A stretch of 39,419 nt of DNA from Prochlorococcus sp. AG-402-O21 (GCA_003216375.1 QCIZ01000012.1:1-39419), one strand, 5' to 3'. Shown: positions 16,878 through 26,995, counted from the first letter of the stretch. Program-made: numbers and translations. The notes: a model not told the origin generated them from the sequence alone.

Positions 16878-17585
16878 TCACTTTTCTTTCTGCAAGTCTT
16901 GTAATTCGTTGATATCTACTTCTACTGATGGTCCCATGGTAGATGTAATAAAAAAGCTTCTCCAGAATTTTCCTTTTGCTCCGCTTGGTTTGTTTTTTTC
17001 GATTGTTAATTGCAATGTCTTCAAATTTTCAAGGAGAGCTTCTTCCGAAAAACTTGCTTTACCAAATCGGACATGAACAATTCCAGCTTTATCTGCTCTA
17101 AATTCAAGTTTTCCTGCTTTAAATTCTTTAATAGCCCCTGCTAAATCAGTTGTAACTGTCCCAGCCTTTGGATTAGGCATAAGTCCTCTAGGCCCAAGTA
17201 CTCTTCCAAGTTTTGCGACTTTGGGCATCATATCCGGAGTGGAAATTAGCAGGTCGAAGTTCATTTCCCCTTTGTTGATTGAATCAACTAGATCTTCTTC
17301 TCCAGCCAAATCTGCGCCTGCTTTAGTCGCTTCAGATACTTTTTCACCACGCGTAACTACTGCTATTCGTATTTTCTGTCCAGTACCACTTGGTAGGGCA
17401 ACTGTCGTCCTGAGTTGTTGATCAGTATATTTTGGGTCAATACCTAGCCTTATATGAGCTTCAATAGTCTCATCGAATTTTGCATTTGCATTCTCCTTGA
17501 CTAGCTTTATGGCTTCAATTGGAGAATATGAACGCTCTTCCACTTTGGAAAGTAACGTTGTCATTCTTTTAGAAAAGTTTTTCAT
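16878..17585 (-). CDS. rplA: 50S ribosomal protein L1
   Basis: 235 residues. L1 forms the mobile stalk by the E site that helps release deacylated tRNA, and it is a translational repressor of the L11-L1 operon in many bacteria. Conserved segments include [20 protein letters not shown] near the start, the second-domain block [21 protein letters not shown] (the family signature), and the C-terminal [11 protein letters not shown]. The start is the ATG at 17585, right after a short asymmetric hairpin that could be an L1 target. It lies 70 bases after rplK and 223 before rplJ. Confidence 0.97.
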   Translation of the reverse strand: MKNFSKRMTTLLSKVEERSYSPIEAIKLVKENANAKFDETIEAHIRLGIDPKYTDQQLRTTVALPSGTGQKIRIAVVTRGEKVSEATKAGADLAGEEDLVDSINKGEMNFDLLISTPDMMPKVAKLGRVLGPRGLMPNPKAGTVTTDLAGAIKEFKAGKLEFRADKAGIVHVRFGKASFSEEALLENLKTLQLTIEKNKPSGAKGKFWRSFFITSTMGPSVEVDINELQDLQKEK

Positions 17586-17655
17586 AATAAATTGGGGTCC
17601 ATTCGACTTTTAGTCTCCCCCTTTAAAGAGAACGTGTGATGATTTTACGATTTAA

Positions 17656-18081
17656 TTAGTCCTTTATGGAAACCCCCATATTTTTGGCTGTTCCCTCAAT
17701 AACTTTCATCGCTGATTCGATGCTGCTGCAGTTGAGATCTGGAAGTTTTGTCTTGGCAATTTCTTCAAGTTGACTTTTGCTAATCGAACCAGCATCTCCT
17801 TTCGCTGACTCTCCAGACCCTTTTGCAATACCTGCTGCTTTAGTTATCAACACAGAAGCAGGTGGAGTTTTTGTTATGAAAGTAAAACTTCTATCTTCGA
17901 AAACGGATATTTCTACAGGAATAACAAAGCCAGCTTTGTCTTGGGTGCGCGAATTGTATTCTTTACAAAACGCCATTATGTTCACCCCATGTTGACCTAG
18001 CGCAGGCCCAACGGGAGGGGCTGGGTTGGCTTTGCCAGCCTGTAAGGCCAACTTGATCAGGGCTACTACTTTCTTTGCCAT
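17656..18081 (-). CDS. rplK: 50S ribosomal protein L11
   Basis: 141 residues. L11 binds the GTPase-associated centre of 23S rRNA, the thiostrepton site, and helps activate Rel on stalled ribosomes. The N-terminal domain shows [24 protein letters not shown] with the conserved proline-rich stretch. The C-terminal rRNA-binding domain has [14 protein letters not shown] and ends in [10 protein letters not shown]. The start is the ATG at 18081. It follows nusG by 103 bases and precedes rplA by 70. A stringent-response factor (Rel) is encoded elsewhere in the window, but not in this operon. Confidence 0.97.
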   Translation of the reverse strand: MAKKVVALIKLALQAGKANPAPPVGPALGQHGVNIMAFCKEYNSRTQDKAGFVIPVEISVFEDRSFTFITKTPPASVLITKAAGIAKGSGESAKGDAGSISKSQLEEIAKTKLPDLNCSSIESAMKVIEGTAKNMGVSIKD

Positions 18082-18184
18082 CGGCTGAAAATTGAACTAA
18101 TACGGTAAATCTGAAACTAATCAGATAAATTATCTAATAAACTTAACTCCTAGACTGACCAGACAGCAAAGGGAAATTGAAAAA

Positions 18185-18853
18185 TCAATTTTGTTTGCTT
18201 ATTTGAGAAAATTCAAGTTCTACAGGAGTTTCTCTTCCGAAAATTGATAAAAGCGCCTTAAGTTTGTTTCTTTCTCCTGAAACTTCGATTACTTCTCCTT
18301 GGAAATCTTTAAAAGGACCTGAAGTTACAACAATCTGATCGCCTTCTTCTACATCCAACTTTACAACAGCTTTTTTCTCAGCTGCGCGTTTGAAAATTCT
18401 ATTAACCTCTTGTCTGCTAAGAGGGCGAGGTTTTATATGCCCTCTTGTTTTACCAGTAGCTCTTCGGTCTTCTGCACCAACAAAATTAATTACATTGGGA
18501 GTACTTCTTACTGCCATCATTGTGTCTTCATCTAAAACCATACGAACCAACACATATCCAGGGAACACCTTTTCTTCTGTGGTCTGCCTACTACCATCTT
18601 TTTTTAGCTTGACTGCAGGTGTTTGAGGGATTTCTATCTCTATGATTCTGTCACTAACACCAAGAGTAATAGCCCTTTGTTCAAGTGTCGCTTTTACCTT
18701 TTTTTCGCAACTGGAGGCAACTTGAATAGCGTACCAACGTGCAATATTTGTTTTTATTGCTTGGTTTCCAAAATGTGATTGATCATCCTCAATTGTCTCT
18801 GATTTATTAATTATTTGTGAATCTTTAGTAGGGGTGGTTTCAATATCTGACAC
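18185..18853 (-). CDS. nusG: Transcription termination/antitermination factor NusG
   Basis: 222 residues. NusG binds the RNA polymerase clamp to increase processivity and links polymerase to Rho or to ribosomal protein S10. The first 35 or so residues are a polar, acidic, presumably disordered extension typical of cyanobacterial NusG. The NGN domain begins at ARWYAIQVASSCEKKVKATLEQR and includes VFPGYVLVRMVLDEDT and the segment NVINFVG. The C-terminal KOW domain is EEGDQIVVTSGPFKDFQGEV. The start is GTG, with no in-frame ATG before the core. It lies 41 bases after secE. Confidence 0.96.
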   Translation of the reverse strand: MSDIETTPTKDSQIINKSETIEDDQSHFGNQAIKTNIARWYAIQVASSCEKKVKATLEQRAITLGVSDRIIEIEIPQTPAVKLKKDGSRQTTEEKVFPGYVLVRMVLDEDTMMAVRSTPNVINFVGAEDRRATGKTRGHIKPRPLSRQEVNRIFKRAAEKKAVVKLDVEEGDQIVVTSGPFKDFQGEVIEVSGERNKLKALLSIFGRETPVELEFSQISKQN

Positions 18854-18894
18854 TGGAAAAAATTGTGAGAGGTTTAAAATTTAGATTAGTGAAC

Positions 18895-19137
18895 TCAGCG
18901 GAATATCTGAGTAGAGGCCCATCCATAAAAACGGCTTACAGCGGCAATAGATACTGCTGATAAAGTGACCATTAAAATCACAGCAATAGATTCGCTGAAA
19001 AGTTGTTGGCGTGAAGGCCATACAACAAGTTTCATTTCATCAATTGTAGAGGATAAAAAACTTTTTTTTAAGGCAGTCTTTTCCTGTTTTGCAGGGATTA
19101 CCTTTTCTTGATCCTCTTGAGAGGTTGGACTTGTCAA
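18895..19137 (-). CDS. secE: Preprotein translocase subunit SecE
   Basis: 80 residues, a single-span SecE of the short bacterial type. SecE clamps the two halves of SecY in the thylakoid and plasma membranes. After a polar N-terminal region comes the conserved amphipathic segment STIDEMKLVVWPSRQQLFSES (residues 30-50), with the invariant VVWPSR, then one membrane helix (IAVILMVTLSAVSIAAV). The called start is TTG. No upstream in-frame ATG exists before a stop, and the next ATG (EMKLVVW) would remove part of the conserved helix. It lies 41 bases before nusG in the classic secE-nusG-rplK order. Confidence 0.93.
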   Translation of the reverse strand: MTSPTSQEDQEKVIPAKQEKTALKKSFLSSTIDEMKLVVWPSRQQLFSESIAVILMVTLSAVSIAAVSRFYGWASTQIFR

Positions 19138-19209
19138 TTTGGGAAGATTAAAAGGAGGGCGCTTTTAAAAATAATGGCTATAAACCTAGACTAACTTATG
19201 TTTGATGGA

Positions 19210-21975
19210 TTAGTTATCTATTAAAAAAAGAAGTTTTTTATCCTCATCATCTTTTGTCTCTACCCTTATTGATCTGGCATCTTCAAAAGCCTCTTCTAAA
19301 ATTTGTGTTGCCAGTGGGTTTTCTAATCTTCTTCGAATTACTCTTCTTAACGGTCTGGCCCCATATTCAGGTTCATAACCTTCATCAGCAAGAGTTTTAA
19401 TAGTGTTTTCGTCAACATAAAGATCTAAACCTTGGTACTTGAGAAGCTTCTTTAGTTCTTCAAGTTGAAGGCGCACTATTTGTTCTAAACTTTCAGGCTT
19501 TAGTGGACTAAATCTTATTACTTCATCAATGCGGTTCAAAAACTCTGGTCGAAAATGGTTTGTTAGAGCTTCGTTGATTTTTTGATCTAATTCTTGTGCA
19601 AGAATATTTTTATTTGCATTCTCTCTTTGAACCTTAAGTGAATTGTTTAAGATTGCTTTGCTAGCAAGATTGCTGGTCATAACAATAACTGTATTTCTAA
19701 AATCTATTGTTCGACCTTGAGAATCGGTGAGTCTTCCATCATCTAACACCTGTAAAAGGATGTTAAAAACTTCTGGATGAGCTTTTTCTATCTCATCAAG
19801 GAGTAAAACGGCATAAGGTCTTTTTCTAATGGCCTCTGTTAATTGCCCACCTTCTTCGTAACCAACGTATCCAGGCGGTGCACCTAAGAGTCTTGAAACA
19901 GCATTTCTCTCCATATATTCACTCATGTCCAGTCTCAATAAAGCGTCCTCTTCATCAAACAAAGAACTTGCTAATGATTTAGCAAGTTCAGTTTTCCCAA
20001 CACCTGTAGGGCCCAGAAAAAGAAAGGATCCTATAGGCCTTCTTATGTCCTGCATACCAGCTCTTGCTCTACGAATTGCTGCTGAGACTGCTTGAACAGC
20101 ATTTAATTGACCAATAACTTTTTTTTCTAAGTCTTGTTCTAAATTTAAAAGCTTTTGTCGTTCACCTGATAAAACTTTGCTAACAGGAATTCCTGTCCAT
20201 CTTGAGACAACATCAGCTATATCTTCTGGGTCAACTTGGTCTGTTATCAATGAATCGCCATATTCATTATCTTCTTGAATAGAAGCTTCTATTTCTTTTA
20301 TTCTTTCTTTGATTTGAAAAAGTTGTTCATATTTAAGTCTTTCTACCTCTTCAATATCACCAGAGATTTCAGCCTCTCTTATTAAATTTTTGAATTCTTC
20401 AGCTCTTATTTTTAGTTCTTGTAATTCAGCTGATTTCTCAAGCTGATCTTGCCATTTTTGTTTGATCTGAGCCAGCTCATAGAGTAGTAATTCTTTCTGT
20501 TTTTCAAGATTATTTATGGTATCTAATGTCGTTTCTTTGGTTGCATTTTGGATTGAAGACTCTAAATGATTAACCTGAGATTCTTTTTCTTCAATGATTT
20601 TTGGTTTTGATGCAGATTCGATTTTTACTTGAGCTGAAGCCTCATCAATTAAGTCAATAGCTTTATCAGGTAGGCATCTATCACTTATATATCTATGAGA
20701 TAGTCGATTTGCTGTAATTAGTGCTTCATCAGTAATGGTCACTCCGTGATGAAACTCGTAATTTTTTTTAAGTCCTTTTAGGATTTCTAGGCTTAAATCC
20801 AAGCTAGGCTCTTTGATTGATACTTGTTGAAATCGTCTGTCAAGTGCCAGATCTTTTTCGATCGTACGTCTATAATTATCGGGGGTAGTAGCACCAATGC
20901 AACGTAAGTCCCCACTTGCTAATAATGGTTTTAATAGACTGCCAGCATCAGTATTTGACCTGTCTTTACTTACAATTGAGTGTAATTCGTCTATAAATAG
21001 AATTACTCCTTTTTCGCTATTGCTGATTTCACTTAACAATGATCTAAATCGTTCTTCAAATTGCCCTCGGAATTTAGCTCCAGCTATTAATGCACCTATG
21101 TCAAGTGAAATTAGTCTTAAACCTTGAAGAGAATCAGGAAGTTCGTTGGCTATTATTTTTTGAGCTAATAATTCTGCAACTGCTGTTTTCCCAACGCCTG
21201 GAGCGCCAATTAGTACTGGATTATTTTTACCTCTTCGAGATAAAACTTTTGTAATTGCTTTGATTTCCGACTCTCTGCCGATCACAGGGTCTAACTTTCC
21301 ATCTTCAGCTTCGGCTGTAAGGTCTTTGCAGTATAAATCCAATGCACTAGGGGTTTCATTAAGCTTTAAAGGTTCTTGTTTTGATTTGATCTCTTCCTTG
21401 CTTATAGGACTAAGTAGCTCGGAGTTAGAATCTTTTGAAGTGTTTTTGGTAGATGCAGAAGATCTTGAATCTTTTTGTGCTTTAGTTTCTTTTTGTTGCG
21501 TTGTGGTTCTTGTTTTTTGTTTAAATGATTTAGGTGCTGGTAGTCGTCTCAATTCCGCTTCAAGAATTTCACTAGGGAGACCTGCTTGATAAAAAAGATC
21601 TTCTCCTAAGCGATTGTCTCTACCAATTGCGATAAGAATATGAGATATTTCTATTTGGTTAGATCCCCATCGAGAGCGAAAATCGTCAGCTGTTTCAAGA
21701 AGTATTTCTAAATCTTCTCCAATAAATAATTCTGATTGGCTGTTTATTGGAAGTTCAGCGATAAAGTTTTCTAAAACTTCATTTAATTCTTCATGATTTA
21801 CAGGTAGGGAATTTATATATTTTTGAAATTTTTTATTTCTAAAAAGGACTTGAATAAGATGTTCAACATCTAAATTTTGATGACGCCACCTTTTGGCTGA
21901 TTGTTCAGCTAATAATAAAAGACTCCAAGCTTCGTCGCTAAAAGAATCTGGTTCTGTAGTTAGACTTCCATTCAT
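19210..21975 (-). CDS. clpB2: ClpB-type AAA+ chaperone (ClpB2 group)
   Basis: 921 residues with the full double-ring ClpB architecture. There is an N-terminal repeat domain (1-145), a first AAA+ module with GAPGVGKTA (257-265) and FIDELHSI, a coiled-coil middle domain (about 450-570), and a second AAA+ module with GPTGVGKTE (655-663) and LLLDEIEKAHPEV. ClpB threads aggregated proteins through its pore together with DnaK/DnaJ. Cyanobacteria carry a heat-inducible ClpB1 and a second copy often needed constitutively; the divergent N-domain here suits the second type. A Ser/Lys/Thr/Gln-rich linker of about 55 residues (150-205) separates the N-domain from AAA1. It lies upstream of secE on the same strand, 72 bases away, and is divergent from eno. 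Confidence 0.9.
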   Translation of the reverse strand: MNGSLTTEPDSFSDEAWSLLLLAEQSAKRWRHQNLDVEHLIQVLFRNKKFQKYINSLPVNHEELNEVLENFIAELPINSQSELFIGEDLEILLETADDFRSRWGSNQIEISHILIAIGRDNRLGEDLFYQAGLPSEILEAELRRLPAPKSFKQKTRTTTQQKETKAQKDSRSSASTKNTSKDSNSELLSPISKEEIKSKQEPLKLNETPSALDLYCKDLTAEAEDGKLDPVIGRESEIKAITKVLSRRGKNNPVLIGAPGVGKTAVAELLAQKIIANELPDSLQGLRLISLDIGALIAGAKFRGQFEERFRSLLSEISNSEKGVILFIDELHSIVSKDRSNTDAGSLLKPLLASGDLRCIGATTPDNYRRTIEKDLALDRRFQQVSIKEPSLDLSLEILKGLKKNYEFHHGVTITDEALITANRLSHRYISDRCLPDKAIDLIDEASAQVKIESASKPKIIEEKESQVNHLESSIQNATKETTLDTINNLEKQKELLLYELAQIKQKWQDQLEKSAELQELKIRAEEFKNLIREAEISGDIEEVERLKYEQLFQIKERIKEIEASIQEDNEYGDSLITDQVDPEDIADVVSRWTGIPVSKVLSGERQKLLNLEQDLEKKVIGQLNAVQAVSAAIRRARAGMQDIRRPIGSFLFLGPTGVGKTELAKSLASSLFDEEDALLRLDMSEYMERNAVSRLLGAPPGYVGYEEGGQLTEAIRKRPYAVLLLDEIEKAHPEVFNILLQVLDDGRLTDSQGRTIDFRNTVIVMTSNLASKAILNNSLKVQRENANKNILAQELDQKINEALTNHFRPEFLNRIDEVIRFSPLKPESLEQIVRLQLEELKKLLKYQGLDLYVDENTIKTLADEGYEPEYGARPLRRVIRRRLENPLATQILEEAFEDARSIRVETKDDEDKKLLFLIDN

Positions 21976-22099
21976 TTTCGATCAATTTTTAATCAAAGTG
22001 GTCATTTGCCTTCTGAATGTTGATTGAGACCTTTTTATCGATATGTTTATTTCTTGTTAAGACAAATTTGATTGATTAGGTCTTGGAAAGCAAGCTAGA

Positions 22100-22128
22100 T
22101 TAGCAATTCAGGAACATATAGGAATAAT
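22100..22128 (+). promoter_or_regulatory. Candidate sigma-70-type promoter for eno
   Basis: TTAGCA (22100-22105) and AATAAT (22123-22128) are separated by 17 bases, in the divergent gap 35 bases before the enolase GTG start. The spacing is ideal, but both boxes are imperfect matches to TTGACA and TATAAT. In AT-rich DNA such pairs arise by chance, so this is only a candidate. Confidence 0.3.
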
Positions 22129-22132
22129 GTAG

Positions 22133-23464
<1,332 letters not shown>

Positions 23465-23470
23465 TTTCCA

Positions 23471-25150
23471 CTATTTTAAGCTTTTTCTTCCTTGGAAATT
23501 ATCTAAACGACTATCGCTTCTCATCTTGAATTTTAATTTAATCCAGCTTAGAGCTATTGGAAATCCAACAGCTACTGGTACGAGAAATAAAAAAGGTCTA
23601 TTGGTTGAAGCTAGTAAAGCTGAGGATATTGCAAGTGAACCGAGAAGAACAGAATTACCTAATGATTGCTGAGCATTAATCATTCTTCTGAGTTGTCTGT
23701 CTGATTCACCCATGCGTACTTGAAGTTGCAAGTCGCCTTGTTCTAGTCTCTCTAGATTTTCATCCAAGCGCTTTGGCAACCCAACAGCTTTACTTCCTAT
23801 TTCAGTAACTTGTCTTCCTAATTCATTAAATAAGTCATTAGAGTCTGGATTTTTTGAAGTCATTAGAGGGAGAAGAAATGGTTTCGCTATTGCTATTAAG
23901 TTGAATTCTGGATCTAAATATCTTCCAACCCCTTCAAAAGTTGATAATGCTCTAAAAACAAAAATCAACTCAATTGGTATTCTAAATGGTTTCCCATAAG
24001 CTAGTTCAGATATATCCCCAGAGAGTTTTTCTATAATTTTAGAATCAAATGGAGGAGTGAGAGCTTCATTTAACATTATCCTTATTAACCTCCTAACGGG
24101 ACCTATCTCGACATCTTTTTCTATTAACCCAGCGATTTGAAGTTCTTTTACTAGTCTATTAACGTCCCTGAGAGCTGCGGCTTTGATCATTGAATTTAGC
24201 CTGCCTCTAATACGCTCAGAGACAAAACCCATCATCCCAAAATCATAGTAAATTAGAGAACCATTCTTAGAAACAGCTAGATTGCCGGGATGAGGATCAG
24301 CATGAAAAAAACCATAATTAACTAATTGTTTTAAATAACTTGTAGCTCCAATCTTTGCTATTAAAGAAGTATCAATGTCATTGCTTTTTAGAGATTTAAC
24401 ATCATTTATCTTTATTCCAGGTAAATACTCCAAGCATAAAACCTTACTCGTGCTTAAATCCCAAAATACACTGGGGATTAAAATATCTGAATCATCTATA
24501 AATTGTTGTTTAAATCTTGCAGCATATTGCGCTTCAATTCGAAAATCTAGTTCTCTTAATAATACTCTTTTGGACTCTTTGGCAATACCTACCCAGTCAT
24601 TACCCCGACTTAGAGACTTTATTCTTTGTACAACTTTTGCAACTTGATTCATTACATCTAAGTCAAGCCTGAAAAACTTTTCTATGTCTGGTCTTTGGAC
24701 TTTAAAAATAATATTTTTTTCATTAATTAATATTGCTTTATGAACTTGAGCAAGTGATGCTGAGCCAATAGGAATTTGATCAATACTTATAATTTTTTTA
24801 TATGAATTCCCAAGTTGCTTTTTTAATATTTCTTGCACTTTTTCAAACGCAAAAGGTGGAACTCTGTCTTGTAAAGAAGTAAGTTCATTAACCCATGCAG
24901 ATGGAATAACATCAGCTCTTGCAGATAAAAGTTGGCCTAATTTAATAAATGCTGATCCTAGATGAACTAATTCTTTCGTAAGCCATTTTGCTCTTAGAGT
25001 ATTTCGCTTTTCTCTTCTTTTAACAGTATATCCTTTTAAATAAGTCCATTTTTTAGAATCAAACCATAAATAGAAAAGTAAACCTAATAATATTGTCCAA
25101 ATCTTAAAGGCTCTACCAAATCTTTGAAGTTGACTAGCTAGAAATAACAA
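23471..25150 (-). CDS. UbiB/ABC1 (AarF) family atypical kinase
   Basis: 559 residues of the ABC1/UbiB/ADCK family, membrane-anchored kinase-like ATPases linked to isoprenoid quinone metabolism. Cyanobacteria have several paralogues, and their plastid relatives act on plastoquinone and tocopherol. Visible motifs are the family-specific GSAFIKLGQLLSARADVIP (KxGQ motif), the alanine-rich nucleotide loop PIGSASLAQVHKA, the catalytic ADPHPGNLAV and the metal-binding DFGMMG. Hydrophobic segments occur at the N-terminus (IWTILLGLLFYLWF) and near the C-terminus (VLLGSLAISSALLA, FLFLVPVAVGFPIAL). The start is TTG, two bases after the stop of the 101-residue gene and preceded by GAGGA, so coupling is likely. 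No in-frame ATG precedes the core. Confidence 0.88.
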   Translation of the reverse strand: MLFLASQLQRFGRAFKIWTILLGLLFYLWFDSKKWTYLKGYTVKRREKRNTLRAKWLTKELVHLGSAFIKLGQLLSARADVIPSAWVNELTSLQDRVPPFAFEKVQEILKKQLGNSYKKIISIDQIPIGSASLAQVHKAILINEKNIIFKVQRPDIEKFFRLDLDVMNQVAKVVQRIKSLSRGNDWVGIAKESKRVLLRELDFRIEAQYAARFKQQFIDDSDILIPSVFWDLSTSKVLCLEYLPGIKINDVKSLKSNDIDTSLIAKIGATSYLKQLVNYGFFHADPHPGNLAVSKNGSLIYYDFGMMGFVSERIRGRLNSMIKAAALRDVNRLVKELQIAGLIEKDVEIGPVRRLIRIMLNEALTPPFDSKIIEKLSGDISELAYGKPFRIPIELIFVFRALSTFEGVGRYLDPEFNLIAIAKPFLLPLMTSKNPDSNDLFNELGRQVTEIGSKAVGLPKRLDENLERLEQGDLQLQVRMGESDRQLRRMINAQQSLGNSVLLGSLAISSALLASTNRPFLFLVPVAVGFPIALSWIKLKFKMRSDSRLDNFQGRKSLK

Positions 25151-25152
25151 TT

Positions 25153-25458
25153 TTAATCCTCAATATATTTATTGATATCGATAACCTTTGATCTGAGATC
25201 ATCTATTTGTTTTTGAATTACATCTTCTTTACTTAATTGTTCCTTAGAACTTTTCTCTTTTGATGCATTAGTCTTTTTCCCTAGACGTTCAGATTCTTCA
25301 ATAACCTCTTCTTTAAAGCTAGACCATTCATTTTGGAGCTTATGAGGTAATTCTTCAGCAATTTCAGTGAATTCTTGAGCAGAATTGATCACTTTCTCAG
25401 TTATCCGAGCTGCTATTCGGTTCATAGCTGCTTTTAGCAGTATTTCTGAGTCACTCAA
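25153..25458 (-). CDS. Conserved-looking small helical protein, function unknown
   Basis: 101 residues that I do not recognise. The protein is highly charged with amphipathic heptad-like stretches (AMNRIAARITEKVINSAQEF, then LQNEWSSFKEEVIEESERLG). A Lys/Ser-rich middle (KKTNASKEKSSKEQLSKED) precedes a C-terminal helix (IQKQIDDLRSKVIDINKYI). It has no membrane span, signal peptide or cysteine. The called start is TTG; an internal ATG at residue 12 is the alternative. Its stop is two bases before the UbiB-family start, so the two are almost certainly co-translated. A membrane-surface or partner role for the kinase is inference only. Confidence 0.75.
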   Translation of the reverse strand: MSDSEILLKAAMNRIAARITEKVINSAQEFTEIAEELPHKLQNEWSSFKEEVIEESERLGKKTNASKEKSSKEQLSKEDVIQKQIDDLRSKVIDINKYIED

Positions 25459-25727
25459 TGATCTAATTCATCAGCTTTCACTTTAGAAGATCCAGGGTTT
25501 TTTGTGTCTTCAGATTGAAACTGGATATATGCAGATTTGCTCTTAATCAATTAAATCTATTTAGAAGATTGTTTGTTATCGCTCAACCTAGAATATTTTC
25601 ATTAGAGTTGAAGAATACAAACATTTGATTTGATTTGGGCTAAAAGTCTAATCTATTAACCCAAGTGATCTCAAAACATCCTTTTCTCTTCTTGAAAGAG
25701 AGCAAAACCTAACTAAGAGATTTTCCA

Positions 25728-26684
25728 TTGGAAACCATTGAAACTGATGTTGTCATAGTTGGTGGTGGGCCTGCTGGTTGCAGTTGTGCGCTTTACACTT
25801 CCCGAGCAGACTTAAGAACAGTAATTCTTGATAAAAATCCTGATGTAGGTGCCCTAGCAATAACACATCAAATTGCCAATTATCCAGGTGTTTCGAGTGA
25901 AATGAGTGGTGAGGCTTTGTTGAAATTGATGAGAGATCAAGCTACTCAGTATGGGGCTGATTATCGCAGGGCTCAAGTTTTTGGTATTGATGCTGGTGGT
26001 GACTGGAAAACTATTTATACCCCTGAGGGGACTTTTAAAGCAAAGGCACTTGTCGTCGCTAGTGGTGCAATGGGAAGGCCAGCATCATTTAAAGGTGAGG
26101 CTGAGTTTTTGGGTAGAGGAGTAAGTTATTGCGCCACTTGTGATGGGGCTTTTTATAGAGATCGTGAAGTCGCAGTTGTTGGTATTAATAAAGAGGCAAT
26201 TGAAGAAGCAAATGTTCTTACAAAATTTGCTTCCAAAGTTCATTGGATAACATCCAATGATCCAAAATCAGATGATCATCATGCGCAAGATCTATTATTA
26301 AAACCAAATGTTAACCATTGGAGTAAGACGAGGTTAATGCAGATTGAAGGTAATGATTCAGGAGTAACAGGTATTAAGGTTAAGAACCGTTCAATTGATA
26401 CTCATCAAGATATAGCTCTTGAGGGTGTTTTTGTCTATATGAGCGGTTCAAAGCCTATTACAGACTTTCTTGGTGAACAGGTTGCTTTTAAGGAGGATGG
26501 TGGAGTCTTGGTGGATGACTTTATGTCCACAACAGTCGAAGGGGTTTGGGCAATTGGCGATATCAGAAATACTCCATTTAAACAAGCTGTTGTTGCAGCA
26601 TCAGATGGATGTATAGCCGCTATGGCAATAGATAGATATTTAAATAGTCGGAAATCAATTCGCGTCGATTGGGTTCATGCTTGA
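25728..26684 (+). CDS. trxB: Thioredoxin-reductase-like flavoprotein lacking NADPH motifs (DTR/DDOR-like)
   Basis: 318 residues with the low-Mr thioredoxin reductase layout. The N-terminal FAD loop is VVIVGGGPAG (8-17), the redox pair is CATC (135-138), and the C-terminal FAD segment is VWAIGDIRN. The central domain is abnormal for a TrxB. At the position of the NADPH dinucleotide loop GGGxxA it reads VGINKEAIEEA (151-161), and the downstream HRRxxFRA phosphate-binding motif is replaced by ITSNDPKSDD. Cyanobacterial enzymes of this type (deeply rooted TrxR, diflavin-linked disulfide oxidoreductase) are reported not to use NADPH, one of them carrying a second flavin. The short tail ends in an aromatic segment (DWVHA). 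The start is TTG: an in-frame stop precedes it and no ATG gives the FAD loop. The stop is 20 bases from the convergent sbtB. Confidence 0.88.
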   Translation: METIETDVVIVGGGPAGCSCALYTSRADLRTVILDKNPDVGALAITHQIANYPGVSSEMSGEALLKLMRDQATQYGADYRRAQVFGIDAGGDWKTIYTPEGTFKAKALVVASGAMGRPASFKGEAEFLGRGVSYCATCDGAFYRDREVAVVGINKEAIEEANVLTKFASKVHWITSNDPKSDDHHAQDLLLKPNVNHWSKTRLMQIEGNDSGVTGIKVKNRSIDTHQDIALEGVFVYMSGSKPITDFLGEQVAFKEDGGVLVDDFMSTTVEGVWAIGDIRNTPFKQAVVAASDGCIAAMAIDRYLNSRKSIRVDWVHA

Positions 26685-26704
26685 TTCGCGCAATTGATAA
26701 GTTT

Positions 26705-26986
26705 TCAAAGAGGAATTGCTTCAGAAACATAGGCAACACCACCGTAGTAGCTAAGCACAGTTTTTATATTATCTCTTATCTTGTCGATTACCTCTTGCTC
26801 ACAAAAAATAATCACGTGTGCATTTGATCCAAATCCAGTGAATTCCATGTCTTCGGTGACAATTCTTTCTGGACCTCTTCCAGTAGCATGTTTCATAACC
26901 GTATAACCAGGAACGTCAGCTTTTTCTAATGCTGATAGAACATCATCTAGTTCTCTTTCACTAAAAATCAAGTCAAGTCTTTTCAT
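26705..26986 (-). CDS. sbtB: SbtB-like PII-family regulator of bicarbonate uptake
   Basis: 93 residues with a PII-like ferredoxin fold. The first strand is MKRLDLIFSERELDDVLSAL, followed by a helix and PGYTVMKHATGRGPERI, which aligns with the GYTV-x-GGKGSRN segment of SbtB. The ending YYGGVAYVSEAIPL matches the final strand. SbtB proteins form trimers that bind adenine nucleotides including cAMP and control the bicarbonate transporter SbtA. The assignment is reinforced by the gene lying 9 bases downstream of sbtA. The protein stops at the final beta strand and lacks the C-terminal CGPxGC redox loop seen in beta-cyanobacterial SbtB. The start is ATG. Confidence 0.88.
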   Translation of the reverse strand: MKRLDLIFSERELDDVLSALEKADVPGYTVMKHATGRGPERIVTEDMEFTGFGSNAHVIIFCEQEVIDKIRDNIKTVLSYYGGVAYVSEAIPL

Positions 26987-26995
26987 GAAAATGAG

